Under the pieces are notes generated by a model. That model saw only the letters and a list, made by a program, of their open reading frames with translations, ran no database searches and was not told the origin of the DNA. From CAVTWD01 sp963738325 (GTDB lineage Bacteria > Actinomycetota > Acidimicrobiia > Acidimicrobiales > Ilumatobacteraceae): a stretch of DNA of 64,000 bases. Made by a program: the position numbers and the translations under genes. The stretch covers positions 496,001-560,000 of the forward strand of contig CAVTWD010000009.1 of assembly GCA_963738325.1 (NCBI GenBank), in the 5' to 3' direction. Shown here in pieces: positions 55,822 to 63,471 of the stretch (within the stretch, counting starts at the first letter, position 1; every line of letters begins with the position of its first letter).

Positions 55822-57441
55822 ATGACGATCACCGAGAACCCGCCCGAGGCGCATGCGGTAGCGCCGGCTCCCGGCTTCGAGCGCCGGCCGGCTGCTTCCC
55901 CGAGCGGCTTGGCCGGCTGGGTCCTCACCGACGACCACAAGCGGATCGGCCGGATGTACCTGGCCCTGGCCGTGCTGGTCGTCATTGCCGCCCTGGTCGT
56001 CGGGGCCCTGCTCGCGCTGGAGCGCATCGAGCCCGCGCGTACCCAGATCCTGCCCCTCGACACCGTGCCGCAGCTCTTCAGCTTCTACCGGACGGGCCTC
56101 GTGTTCATGGGCGTGCTACCTCTCCTGCTGGGCCTCGCCATCGCGGTGGTGCCGCTCCAGCTCGGGGCCACGGCCATCGCCTTCCCGAGAGCGGCCGCGC
56201 TGTCGTTCTGGGGTTGGCTCATCGGCGGTGGGCTCTTGATCGGCGCCTACTTCGCCAACGGCGGCCCGGGGGGCGGGCAGGTGAGGGCGGTCGACCTGTT
56301 CCTGCTCTCCCTCGGCCTCGTCGTCGCGTCGCTGCTCGTGGGATCGATGTGCGTCGTCGCCACGGCCCTCACGATGCGGGCCCCCGGCATGACGCTCGGC
56401 CGCATGCCGTTCCTCGCCTGGTCAGCCGTGGTGACCGGCAGCATGCTGCTGGTCAGCTTGCCGGTGCTGGTGGGCAACCTCATCGTGCTCTACGTCAACC
56501 ACCACTACGGCGGCCAGCTCCTCGGCGGCGACCAGGGGATGGCGTCGATCCTGGAGTGGTCGATCAGCCAGCCACAGGTCTATGTGTACGCGCTGCTCGG
56601 TCTCGGTGTCGTCGCCGACATCGTGCCGGTCATGGCGCGTATCCGCCAGCCGTTGCGGTTCACGGTGATGGGCGCCCTCGGCGTGCTCGGCGCCCTTTCG
56701 TTCGGGGCCTACGTGCAGCCCGCACTCTGGCCGAAAGTCACCCAGCAGTTCCTCTACGTCGTCACCAACCTCGCGGTCGTCCTGCCTGTGGTCGCCCTGC
56801 TCGGGTTGTGGGCGATGGCGCTCGGGTCGGGCCGCGTGCGCTTCACCTCCGCGCTCTTGTTCTCGGTCGGCGCATCGTTGATGTACGCCGGCGGCGCGGT
56901 GGCCGGTGTGTTCACCCCTTGGAAGGGCCTCTCGCTCAGGGGCACGGTGTTCGTGCTCGGGCAGTTCAACTTCGTGCTCCTCGCGGGGCTCCTCGGGACG
57001 GGCGCCGCCGTCTTGTTCTGGGGACCGAAGCTGTGGGGTCGTCGCGTGCACGGAGGGCCGGCACGCGCCCTCGCCGTCGTCGCCTTCCTCGGCGTGGTCC
57101 TCACGGCCCTGCCCGAGGTCATCCTCGGGTTCTTCAAGCAGCCCCTCGGCGAGGTCAACTATTCCGTCGACCACGAGGGGCTGGCCAAGTTCCTGAACGC
57201 GGTGAGCTTCGGGGGCTACGTCATCATGGCCCTCACGGTCCTCACCTTCGTCGCTCTCGCCGGTCGCGCCCTGGCCCGGCGGGGCGAGCGCATCGGCGAC
57301 GATCCCTGGGACGGCCAGACGTTGGAATGGGCCACCACCTCGCCACCGCCGGTGGAGGACTTCGACGTGTGGGTGGGCGAAGTGACTTCCCCCGAGCCAC
57401 TGCTCGACCGAAAAGAGGCCGCCCAGGGGAGCGAGGTCTGA
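55822..57441 (+). CDS. Cytochrome oxidase subunit I homologue lacking all heme and CuB ligands
   Basis: 539 residues with about twelve TM helices. It aligns with CtaD (60355-62325) from 'GWVLTDDHKRIGRMY' through 'VVPLQLGATAIAFPR', 'LTMRAPGMTLGRMP' and 'FWGPKLWGR'. The ligand positions have changed: low-spin heme His (CtaD H95) is Tyr89, CuB His in HPEVY (H273) is Gln250 in QPQVY, the HH pair (H322-H323) is Gln299-Pro300, and the heme His residues in AHFHYV (H408, H410) are Gln381 and Asn383. Such a protein cannot bind hemes or CuB in the normal way. It heads a three-gene run before ctaC. A structural, assembly or regulatory role is inference. Confidence 0.85.
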   Translation: MTITENPPEAHAVAPAPGFERRPAASPSGLAGWVLTDDHKRIGRMYLALAVLVVIAALVVGALLALERIEPARTQILPLDTVPQLFSFYRTGLVFMGVLPLLLGLAIAVVPLQLGATAIAFPRAAALSFWGWLIGGGLLIGAYFANGGPGGGQVRAVDLFLLSLGLVVASLLVGSMCVVATALTMRAPGMTLGRMPFLAWSAVVTGSMLLVSLPVLVGNLIVLYVNHHYGGQLLGGDQGMASILEWSISQPQVYVYALLGLGVVADIVPVMARIRQPLRFTVMGALGVLGALSFGAYVQPALWPKVTQQFLYVVTNLAVVLPVVALLGLWAMALGSGRVRFTSALLFSVGASLMYAGGAVAGVFTPWKGLSLRGTVFVLGQFNFVLLAGLLGTGAAVLFWGPKLWGRRVHGGPARALAVVAFLGVVLTALPEVILGFFKQPLGEVNYSVDHEGLAKFLNAVSFGGYVIMALTVLTFVALAGRALARRGERIGDDPWDGQTLEWATTSPPPVEDFDVWVGEVTSPEPLLDRKEAAQGSEV

Positions 57442-58024
57442 TGCTCGCCCTGCCCCCGGCGCCGTCCCCGCCCCGCCCCGCGCCCTCCTGGTTGCCACCG
57501 CACTGGTGTGCGCGGCCGGCACGATGCTCTTCGGCGGCATGATCGCCATCTACATCGCGTTCCGCGACGCGGCCGGGGGGAGCACGGCGAAGTGGCTCCC
57601 GAAGGGGGTCGAGGTCCCCGACGTCGCCGTCCACATGATGCTGGTGACGATGATCGGGTGCTCGATGATGGCGCAGTGGGCGGTGTACGCCATCACCCGC
57701 AACAACCGTCGCGACACCGCGGTGGCGCTGGGCGTCCTGGCCCTGTTCGGCGTGGCGGTGCTCAACGCCCAGATCTTCGTCTACAACGCCATGGGGCTCG
57801 ACATCCGCGCTTCGGGCTACGCCGAGCTCGTCTACGCCATCACCGCCACGTTCCTCGTGGCGCTCATCGCCGGCATCGCCTTCGCCGTGCTCATGGCCTT
57901 CCGTGAGCTCGGCGGTCGCTACTCGGGCAAGGAGCACGACGGGATCTCTTCGCTGGCCCTCTACTGGCACTTCCTCACCGTGGCCTTCGTCGCGGTGTGG
58001 TTCGTCATCTACACGGTGGAGTAG
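57441..58024 (+). CDS. COX3-like membrane protein (apparent frame break near 57475)
   Basis: About 194 residues across a likely missing C in the C-rich run at 57471-57483. ATG 57441 overlaps the preceding stop (TGATG) and gives 'MLALPPAPSPPRP'; the rest continues 'ALLVATALVCAAGTMLFGGM', 'MMLVTMIGCSMMAQWAVYAI' and ends 'YWHFLTVAFVAVWFVIYTVE', which matches the last helix of COX3 (LYWHFVDIVWIVIF in the normal ctaE here). Five or so TM helices. Without correction the gene would start near GTG 57506 and lose its first helix. Likely partner of the ligandless subunit I homologue. Confidence 0.7.
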
Positions 58025-58027
58025 GTC

Positions 58028-59092
58028 GTGATCACGACGGGCTCGAAGTTCTTCCTGGGGTTGGCCGCCTACGGAGTGGTCGCCGCCTTCGCGTATGCGC
58101 TCGCGAGTGATAACGAGTTCGTCGGCACCGTCACCCTCGGCGCCCTCGCCCTCTCCGCCCTCTTCCTGGGCCTGGTCACGACGGCCTTCCGGGACGCGGA
58201 GGTGGCCACGGCCGCCTATCCGGACGGCCTGCCGGAGGACGCGTCCACCATCGGGCGGGGCCCGGTCACCTCACCGTCGATGTGGCCGCTCGTGGCCGCC
58301 TTCGGGGTGGCGTTGCTCCTCGTCGGGATGATCTCCGAGCGCTGGGTGTTCGGCGCCGGAATCGTCGTCGTGGTGGCTTCGGTGGTCGAGTGGACCGTCC
58401 AAGCCTGGGCCGACCGTGCCTCCGACGACGCCGCCTACAACCACGCGCTGCGCAACTCGCTGATGAACCCCATCGAGTTCCCGGTCATGGGCGCCCTCGT
58501 GATCGGTCTGGTGGTGTTCGGCTTCTCGCGGGTCATGCTCTCGCTGAACAGGAACGCGGCCGTCGTGGTGTTCATCTCCGTGGCGGCCCTGATCGTCATC
58601 GTCGCCGCCCTCTTCTCGGGGCTGCGCCGCATCGGTCTCAACGTCATCGTCGGGGTGCTCATGGCCGCGGGATCCCTGGTGCTCGCGGCGGGCGTCATCA
58701 CCGCCGTGCACGGCTCGCGTGGCTTCGAACCGCACGAGGGTGGCACCAACAGCAACACCGTCGCCGACAAGGCCTCGCTGGCCGGGCAGTTCATCTTGCA
58801 CGGCAACACGCTCGAGCCGTCCGAGAACGTGAACGTGCCGCGTTCGGTCACGGCGAGCGTCACGTTCACCAACCAGGGGGGCAGGCCGGCCAAGCTCGTC
58901 GTCGTCGGGCCCGACGTCCTCGACAGCAACGGCAAGCCGACCGGGAAGAAGACGACCTTCGAGACGGCGCTCGCCGGGGACGGCCAGACCCGGTTCCTGA
59001 CCGTCCGGATCACGACGCCCGGGGTCTACCCGATGCACGTCGACGCCGCGGACGGCTCCACCATCGTCGACGGCACCGTGACGGTCCTGTGA
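58028..59092 (+). CDS. Multi-pass membrane protein with a cupredoxin-like C-terminal domain lacking the Cys ligand
   Basis: 354 residues, GTG start 3 bp after the previous stop. Residues 1-60 hold two TM helices ('KFFLGLAAYGVVAAFAYALA', 'GTVTLGALALSALFLGLVTT') like actinobacterial oxidase subunit IV. Four or so more helices follow to about residue 235. Residues 250-354 look like a cupredoxin beta-sandwich ('VNVPRSVTASVTFTNQGGRP', 'FLTVRITTPGVYPMHVDAAD'), but the usual C-x(n)-H-x(n)-M loop is replaced by 'YPMHVDAADGST', with no Cys. It probably belongs to the same complex as the two genes before it. A short gap with no other gene leads to ctaC. Confidence 0.65.
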   Translation: MITTGSKFFLGLAAYGVVAAFAYALASDNEFVGTVTLGALALSALFLGLVTTAFRDAEVATAAYPDGLPEDASTIGRGPVTSPSMWPLVAAFGVALLLVGMISERWVFGAGIVVVVASVVEWTVQAWADRASDDAAYNHALRNSLMNPIEFPVMGALVIGLVVFGFSRVMLSLNRNAAVVVFISVAALIVIVAALFSGLRRIGLNVIVGVLMAAGSLVLAAGVITAVHGSRGFEPHEGGTNSNTVADKASLAGQFILHGNTLEPSENVNVPRSVTASVTFTNQGGRPAKLVVVGPDVLDSNGKPTGKKTTFETALAGDGQTRFLTVRITTPGVYPMHVDAADGSTIVDGTVTVL

Positions 59093-59159
59093 CCGATTCT
59101 GCCCGGCACCGAGCACGGACTACGTTGACATCCGTGCCACCCGCTCTGGAGCGCGTGAC

Positions 59160-60333
59160 GTGAGATCTGGGCCACGCCGGCCGCGTCGTCGCTGGTCATT
59201 GCCCCTGATCTTCGCGTCCATGGCCCTCCTCGCGGTCGGCTGTGGCAGCGCCCCGCAGAACGTCTTCAAGCCCGAGGGCCCGAACGCCCAGAAGATCGCG
59301 GACCTGAACTTCGTCTACGTGCTCGCCGTGATCGTCGCGGCGCTGGTGTTCATCGTCGTGCTGTACGTCGTGGTGAGGTTCCGCGACCGCCCGGGACGGC
59401 AGATCCCGAACCAGATCCACGGGAACACCCGCCTCGAGATCATGTGGACCATCGCGCCTGCCGTGCTGCTCGCCATCGTGGCCGTGCCGACGGTCAAGAC
59501 GGTCTTCGATCTCGCCAGGCGGAGCCCGGACGCGCTGGAGATCACCGTGGTCGGGCAGCAGTGGTGGTGGGAGTTCGACTACCCCGCCTACAAGAACCCC
59601 GACGGCCAAGCCATCGTCACCGCCAACGAGATGGTCATCCCCGCGGGCAAGCCCGTGGAGCTCTCCATCACGAGCCGCGACGTCATCCACTCGTTCTGGA
59701 TCCCACGGTTGAACGGCAAGCGTGACGCGGTTCCCAACCGGGTCCAGCCGTTGCGCATGGCTGCGGACAAACCAGGTGAGTACTGGGGGCAGTGCACCGA
59801 GTTCTGCGGCCTCTCGCACGCCAACATGCGCATCCGAGTCGTGGCCCTCTCGGCGGACGACTGGCAGCGCTGGATCGACAACCAGTTGCTCCCCGGCGCC
59901 ACCCCGCAGACCGACGACCAGAAATCGGGGCAGGCGCTGTTCATCGCCCAGTGCTCTCGTTGCCACCAGATCAACGGGCTGAAGGACGCCAACGGCACAG
60001 CCGTCGTGCCCAACCCGGCGGCGCAGGTGGTGCCCGGAGCCGTGCCCAACCTCACCCACCTGATGAGCCGCACGGTCTTCGTCGGGCGCGTCCTTCGATC
60101 TGAAGAAACCGAACTGCGCGAACAGCGCGGAGTTCACCGCGAAGTACGTGACCGGCACCAGCGACGAGTGCCTCAACCGCGCTGCCCTCGAACGGTGGCT
60201 GCGCGACCCGCCGGCGATGATCCCCATGTGGGTGAAGCCCGACGCCCAGGGCCTCATCCGCGGGATGCCGAACCTGGGCCTGACCGAATCGCAGATCGAC
60301 GAACTCGTCGCCTACCTGTCCACCATGAAGTAG
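59160..60333 (+). CDS. ctaC: Cytochrome c oxidase subunit II with fused cytochrome c domain (caa3-type) (apparent +1 frameshift near 60085)
   Basis: About 390 residues. Lipoprotein-type signal with lipobox LAVGC, two TM helices, 'VVGQQWWWEFDYP', and the CuA site: His in 'RDVIHSFWIPRLNGK' and 'YWGQCTEFCGLSHANMRI'. A C-terminal cytochrome c domain follows, with 'IAQCSRCHQING' (CxxCH) and a Met ligand candidate in 'LIRGMPNLGL'. One extra G at 60084-60086 breaks the frame; the corrected text reads 'ASFDLKKPNCANSAEFTAKY' and ends at 60333. It accepts electrons for CtaD. Confidence 0.9.
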
Positions 60334-60354
60334 GACCGAGGAGCGAGCAGCCAC

Positions 60355-62325
60355 ATGGCCATCATCGAGCCGCCGCCCAGACCATTGGAGCTGGCGCCCG
60401 CCGACGTGGTGGTGCCGCGCCAAGCGCTCGGCGTCTACCGCCGGCCGAGGATGGAGACCGGCTGGAAGAGCTGGCTCTTCACCGTCGACCACAAGAAGAT
60501 CGGGATCATGTACGGCGTCGCCGGCATGGTCTTCTTCGTCGTCGGGGGCATCGAGGCGCTGTTCATCCGCCTCCAGCTCGCCCGCCCGAACGGAACGATC
60601 CTCTCCGCCGGCACCTACAACGAGCTCTTCACCATGCACGGCACCACGATGATCTTCCTCTTCGTGATGCCGATGGCCGCCGCCTTCGGCAACTACCTCG
60701 TGCCCCTGCAGGTCGGCGCGCGCGACGTCGCCTTCCCACGGCTCAACGCGTTCGGGCTCTGGACGTTCCTCATGGGTGGCTGCTTCCTCTACCTGAGCCC
60801 GTTCCTCGGCGGCGCACCCGACGGTGGCTGGTTCGCCTACGCCCCCAACACCGGCCCGGTCTTCTCACCCAGCCACGGCATGGACTTCTGGGCCGCGGCG
60901 CTGCTCATCACCGGCATCGCGTCGCTCACCAGCTCGCTCAACCTGATCGTCACGATCCTCAACATGCGGGCGCCCGGCATGGGCCTCATGAAGATGCCGG
61001 TGTTCACCTGGATGATCCTCGTCGTCCAGTTCCTCCTCGTCTTCGCCGTGCCCGTCATCACCGTGGCGTTGGTGCTGCTGCTGTTCCAGCGGTTGTTCAA
61101 CGCCACCTTCTTCAGCGTGCAGGCCGGCGCCGACCCATTGCTCTGGCAGCACCTCTTCTGGATCTTCGGGCACCCCGAGGTCTACATCCTGATCCTGCCC
61201 TCGTTCGGGATCGTCTCGGAGGTGCTCCCCGTCTTCTCCCGCAAACCGCTCTTCGGCTACCCCTTCGTCGTCTTCTCCGGGGCGGCCATCGGCTTCATGG
61301 GATGGGGCGTGTGGGCCCACCACATGTTCGCCTCGGGCCTCGGGCCCGTCTCGGTGACGGTGTTCTCGCTCACGACGATGTTCATCGCGGTGCCGACCGG
61401 CGTGAAGATCATCAACTGGGTGGCCACCATGTGGGGCGGGCGATTGCACTTCACCACAGCGATGCTCTTCGCCATCGGTCTCGTCGTCGAGTTCACCATC
61501 GGCGGCGTCTCGGGCGTCACCCACGCCGTGTCGCCGGCCGACACGCAGCAGACCGACACGTACTACATCGTCGCCCACTTCCACTACGTGTTGTTCGGAG
61601 GAGCGGTCTTCGGCCTGTTCGCCGGCTTCTATTACTGGTGGCCGAAGGTCTTCGGCCGCATGCTCAACGAGGGCCTCGGCAAGCTGAACTTCTGGCTCAT
61701 GGTGATCGGCGTCAACCTCACATTCGGTCCGATGCACATCGTCGGGCTGATGGGCGAGCCGCGCCGCATGTACCTGTACACCGACAACATGGGTTTCTCG
61801 TTCTGGAACCTGGTCGAGACGATCGGTGCCTTCATCCTGGCCGTCGGGGTGCTCGTCTTCCTGGTCAATGCCATCGACGCGGCCCGCAAGCCGCGCAACG
61901 CGCCACTCGATCCGTGGGATGCCCGCAGCTACGAGTGGATGACCACCAACCCCCCGGTGCCCCACAACTTCGACGCCATCCCGACCGTCAGCTCCATCGA
62001 CGAGTTCTTCCACCGCAAGTACGACGAGGACGAGCAGGGCAACCTCGTCAAGGTGGCGACGGCGGAGGAGGTCCTGGCCGAGCAGGAAGAGAACAAGGAT
62101 CCGCACATCCACATGCCCTCACCGTCCTACTGGCCCGTTGTGGTCGCCTCCGGGCTGCCGATCATCGGCCTCGGGCTCATCTACAACTACGTCCTCGCCG
62201 TCGTCGGCGCCGTCATCGTGCTGCTCGGGGTTTACGGCTGGGCCATCGAGCCCTCCGTGGCGCCGGAGGAGCCCGATCAGCCTGGTCACGCCGGGCCGGC
62301 CCAGGAGCTGACCACTGTTGGCTGA
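60355..62325 (+). CDS. ctaD: Cytochrome c oxidase subunit I (aa3-type)
   Basis: 656 residues. The catalytic subunit that reduces O2 and pumps protons. All ligands are present: heme a His95 in 'FTMHGTTMIF' and His410 in 'IVAHFHYVLFGG', heme a3 His408, CuB His273 in 'FGHPEVYILI' (with the cross-linking Tyr277) and His322/His323 in 'VWAHHMFASG'. The K-channel Lys is in 'FIAVPTGVKIINW'. A charged C-terminal region of about 150 residues ends with two further hydrophobic segments (to about 640), longer than the Paracoccus protein. The stop overlaps the ctaE start by 8 bases. Confidence 0.96.
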   Translation: MAIIEPPPRPLELAPADVVVPRQALGVYRRPRMETGWKSWLFTVDHKKIGIMYGVAGMVFFVVGGIEALFIRLQLARPNGTILSAGTYNELFTMHGTTMIFLFVMPMAAAFGNYLVPLQVGARDVAFPRLNAFGLWTFLMGGCFLYLSPFLGGAPDGGWFAYAPNTGPVFSPSHGMDFWAAALLITGIASLTSSLNLIVTILNMRAPGMGLMKMPVFTWMILVVQFLLVFAVPVITVALVLLLFQRLFNATFFSVQAGADPLLWQHLFWIFGHPEVYILILPSFGIVSEVLPVFSRKPLFGYPFVVFSGAAIGFMGWGVWAHHMFASGLGPVSVTVFSLTTMFIAVPTGVKIINWVATMWGGRLHFTTAMLFAIGLVVEFTIGGVSGVTHAVSPADTQQTDTYYIVAHFHYVLFGGAVFGLFAGFYYWWPKVFGRMLNEGLGKLNFWLMVIGVNLTFGPMHIVGLMGEPRRMYLYTDNMGFSFWNLVETIGAFILAVGVLVFLVNAIDAARKPRNAPLDPWDARSYEWMTTNPPVPHNFDAIPTVSSIDEFFHRKYDEDEQGNLVKVATAEEVLAEQEENKDPHIHMPSPSYWPVVVASGLPIIGLGLIYNYVLAVVGAVIVLLGVYGWAIEPSVAPEEPDQPGHAGPAQELTTVG

Positions 62326-62938
62326 CGCCGTCCTCACCCACCACGGCCCGGAGGCCTTCGAGCACGGCGAGCCCCAGACCTCGACGGGCCTGTCGAACAA
62401 CAAGCTCGCCGTCTGGTTGTTCCTCGGCTCCGAGTGTTTGCTCTTCGGCGGTCTGATCTCTACCTACTTCCTGTACCGCGGCCGCGTCGGCAGCGGGCCC
62501 GGGCCCCGGGAGGTCTACGACATCGCCTTCACGTCGGTGAGCTCGTTCGTTCTCCTCACGAGCTCGCTCACCATGGTGATGGCCGTCTCCGCCGCCCGCC
62601 GGGGCGACCACCATCGCACCCGCCTGTGGCTCGTGACCACCGCCCTGCTCGGCGCCACGTTCGTCGGCGGCCAGGTCTACGAGTTCACCGCGTTCTACCG
62701 GGAAGGTCTCGGCTTCTCGACCAGCCTCTTCTCGTCGAGCTTCTACACGCTCACCGGATTCCACGGAGCGCACGTCACCGTCGGGATCATCATGCTCTTG
62801 TCGATCGTCGTGATGATGTTGCGCAACCGCATCCCCGGGGACCGTGCCGAAGTGGTCGAGCTGGTCGGGCTCTACTGGCACTTCGTCGACATCGTCTGGA
62901 TCGTGATCTTCACCCTCGTCTACCTGATCCCGTCCTGA
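62318..62938 (+). CDS. ctaE: Cytochrome c oxidase subunit III
   Basis: 206 residues, five TM helices: 'LSNNKLAVWLFLGSECLLFG', 'VSSFVLLTSSLTMVMAVSAA', 'LLGATFVGGQVYEFTAFYRE', 'TLTGFHGAHVTVGIIMLLSI' and 'LYWHFVDIVWIVIFTLVYLI'. The second, conserved H-G-x-H-V motif and the W-H-F-V-D end are diagnostic. It stabilises subunit I and its proton uptake path. TTG 62318 inside the ctaD end is the apparent start. Confidence 0.92.
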   Translation: MADAVLTHHGPEAFEHGEPQTSTGLSNNKLAVWLFLGSECLLFGGLISTYFLYRGRVGSGPGPREVYDIAFTSVSSFVLLTSSLTMVMAVSAARRGDHHRTRLWLVTTALLGATFVGGQVYEFTAFYREGLGFSTSLFSSSFYTLTGFHGAHVTVGIIMLLSIVVMMLRNRIPGDRAEVVELVGLYWHFVDIVWIVIFTLVYLIPS

Positions 62939-62946
62939 GAGGCGCC

Positions 62947-63300
62947 ATGTCCACCACCGAGGTCGACGCGCACGACGAACCCCCTGCCGAGGGTGTCGAC
63001 ACGCACATCGGCCGGGGCGAGCACGCGCATCCAAAGGACAGCTTCTACGTGATGATCGCCGTGGTGCTCGGCGTTCTCACCGCGCTCGAGGTGTCCACCA
63101 AGTACCTCGACTTCGGCCCGATGTTCCTCCCCACCCTCCTCGTGCTGATGACCGTGAAGTTCGTGCTGGTCGTGCTGTTCTTCATGCATCTCAAGTTCGA
63201 TGCAAAGATCTTCGGCCGGCTCTTCTGGGGTGGCTTGGCCCTCGCGGTCGTCGTCTACGTGTCCGCCCTTGCCACCTTCCAGGTCTTCCAGCGCTCGTAA
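62947..63300 (+). CDS. Cytochrome c oxidase subunit IV (prokaryotic, COX4_pro-like)
   Basis: 117 residues. A His/Asp-rich cytoplasmic start ('IGRGEHAHPKDSFY') precedes three TM helices: 'VMIAVVLGVLTALEVSTKYL', 'LPTLLVLMTVKFVLVVLFFM' and 'LFWGGLALAVVVYVSALATF'. 'VLFFMHLKFD' is the conserved family motif. Last gene of the oxidase operon; it stops 3 bp before the 80-bp hairpin repeat. Confidence 0.87.
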   Translation: MSTTEVDAHDEPPAEGVDTHIGRGEHAHPKDSFYVMIAVVLGVLTALEVSTKYLDFGPMFLPTLLVLMTVKFVLVVLFFMHLKFDAKIFGRLFWGGLALAVVVYVSALATFQVFQRS

Positions 63301-63303
63301 GGG

Positions 63304-63334
63304 CCAAGGGGGGAAGGGGACCGTCCCCCCTTGG
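63304..63334 (+). terminator. Hairpin terminator of the oxidase operon
   Basis: CCAAGGGGGG (63304-63313) and CCCCCCTTGG (63325-63334) form a 10-bp stem 3 bp after the last oxidase gene. It corresponds to the clpB terminator with the second base pair switched from G-C to C-G. No T tract. Confidence 0.65.
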
Positions 63335-63383
63335 AAATCCCCCATCCGGGGAACTCCGCTCGACCGGCAGAGCCGGATCGAGC
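63304..63383 (+). repeat. 80-bp two-hairpin intergenic repeat, copy B
   Basis: Same order and spacing as copy A at 37081-37160: terminator-like hairpin, CCCC-ATCC-GGGG mini-hairpin (63340-63351), and the stem GCTCGA-CCGGC-AGA-GCCGG-A-TCGAGC (63358-63383) with the same bulged A. The outer stem differs from copy A by a paired exchange. Similarity continues about 10 bp further (CGTACGAA against CGCACGAA). Confidence 0.7.
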
Positions 63384-63411
63384 TCCGTACGAAGGACTTC
63401 CTCGCGTCGAA

Positions 63412-63455
63412 CCCCATCCGGGGAACTCCGCTCGACCGGCAGAGCCGGATCGGCC
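63412..63455 (+). repeat. Partial copy C of the hairpin repeat
   Basis: CCCCATCCGGGG followed by GCTCGA-CCGGC-AGA-GCCGG-A-TCGGCC. It matches the second half of copy B nearly base for base, but the outer stem is only partly paired. It lies between copy B and the convergent queA gene, which ends at 63472, and may be a truncated duplicate. Confidence 0.6.
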
Positions 63456-63471
63456 GCAAGGCGAGAGCCGG

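Noticed and set aside
55822..57441. Nitric oxide reductase or cbb3 subunit as an alternative for the ligandless protein
   Set aside because: Those families also keep the six ligand His residues; this protein has none of them and aligns best with the local CtaD.
60865..62112. 415-codon minus-strand open frame opposite ctaD
   Set aside because: Acidic, His-rich antisense shadow of ctaD with no domain.
60334..62456. Apparent 1,098-residue extension of ctaC
   Set aside because: It arises from the +1 change near 60085 and reads ctaD and ctaE in the wrong frame as Arg/His/Pro-rich sequence.
63361..63460. Small minus-strand protein-coding frames over the hairpin repeats
   Set aside because: The repeated peptide IRLCRSSGVPRMG is simply the translation of the palindromic repeat copies.
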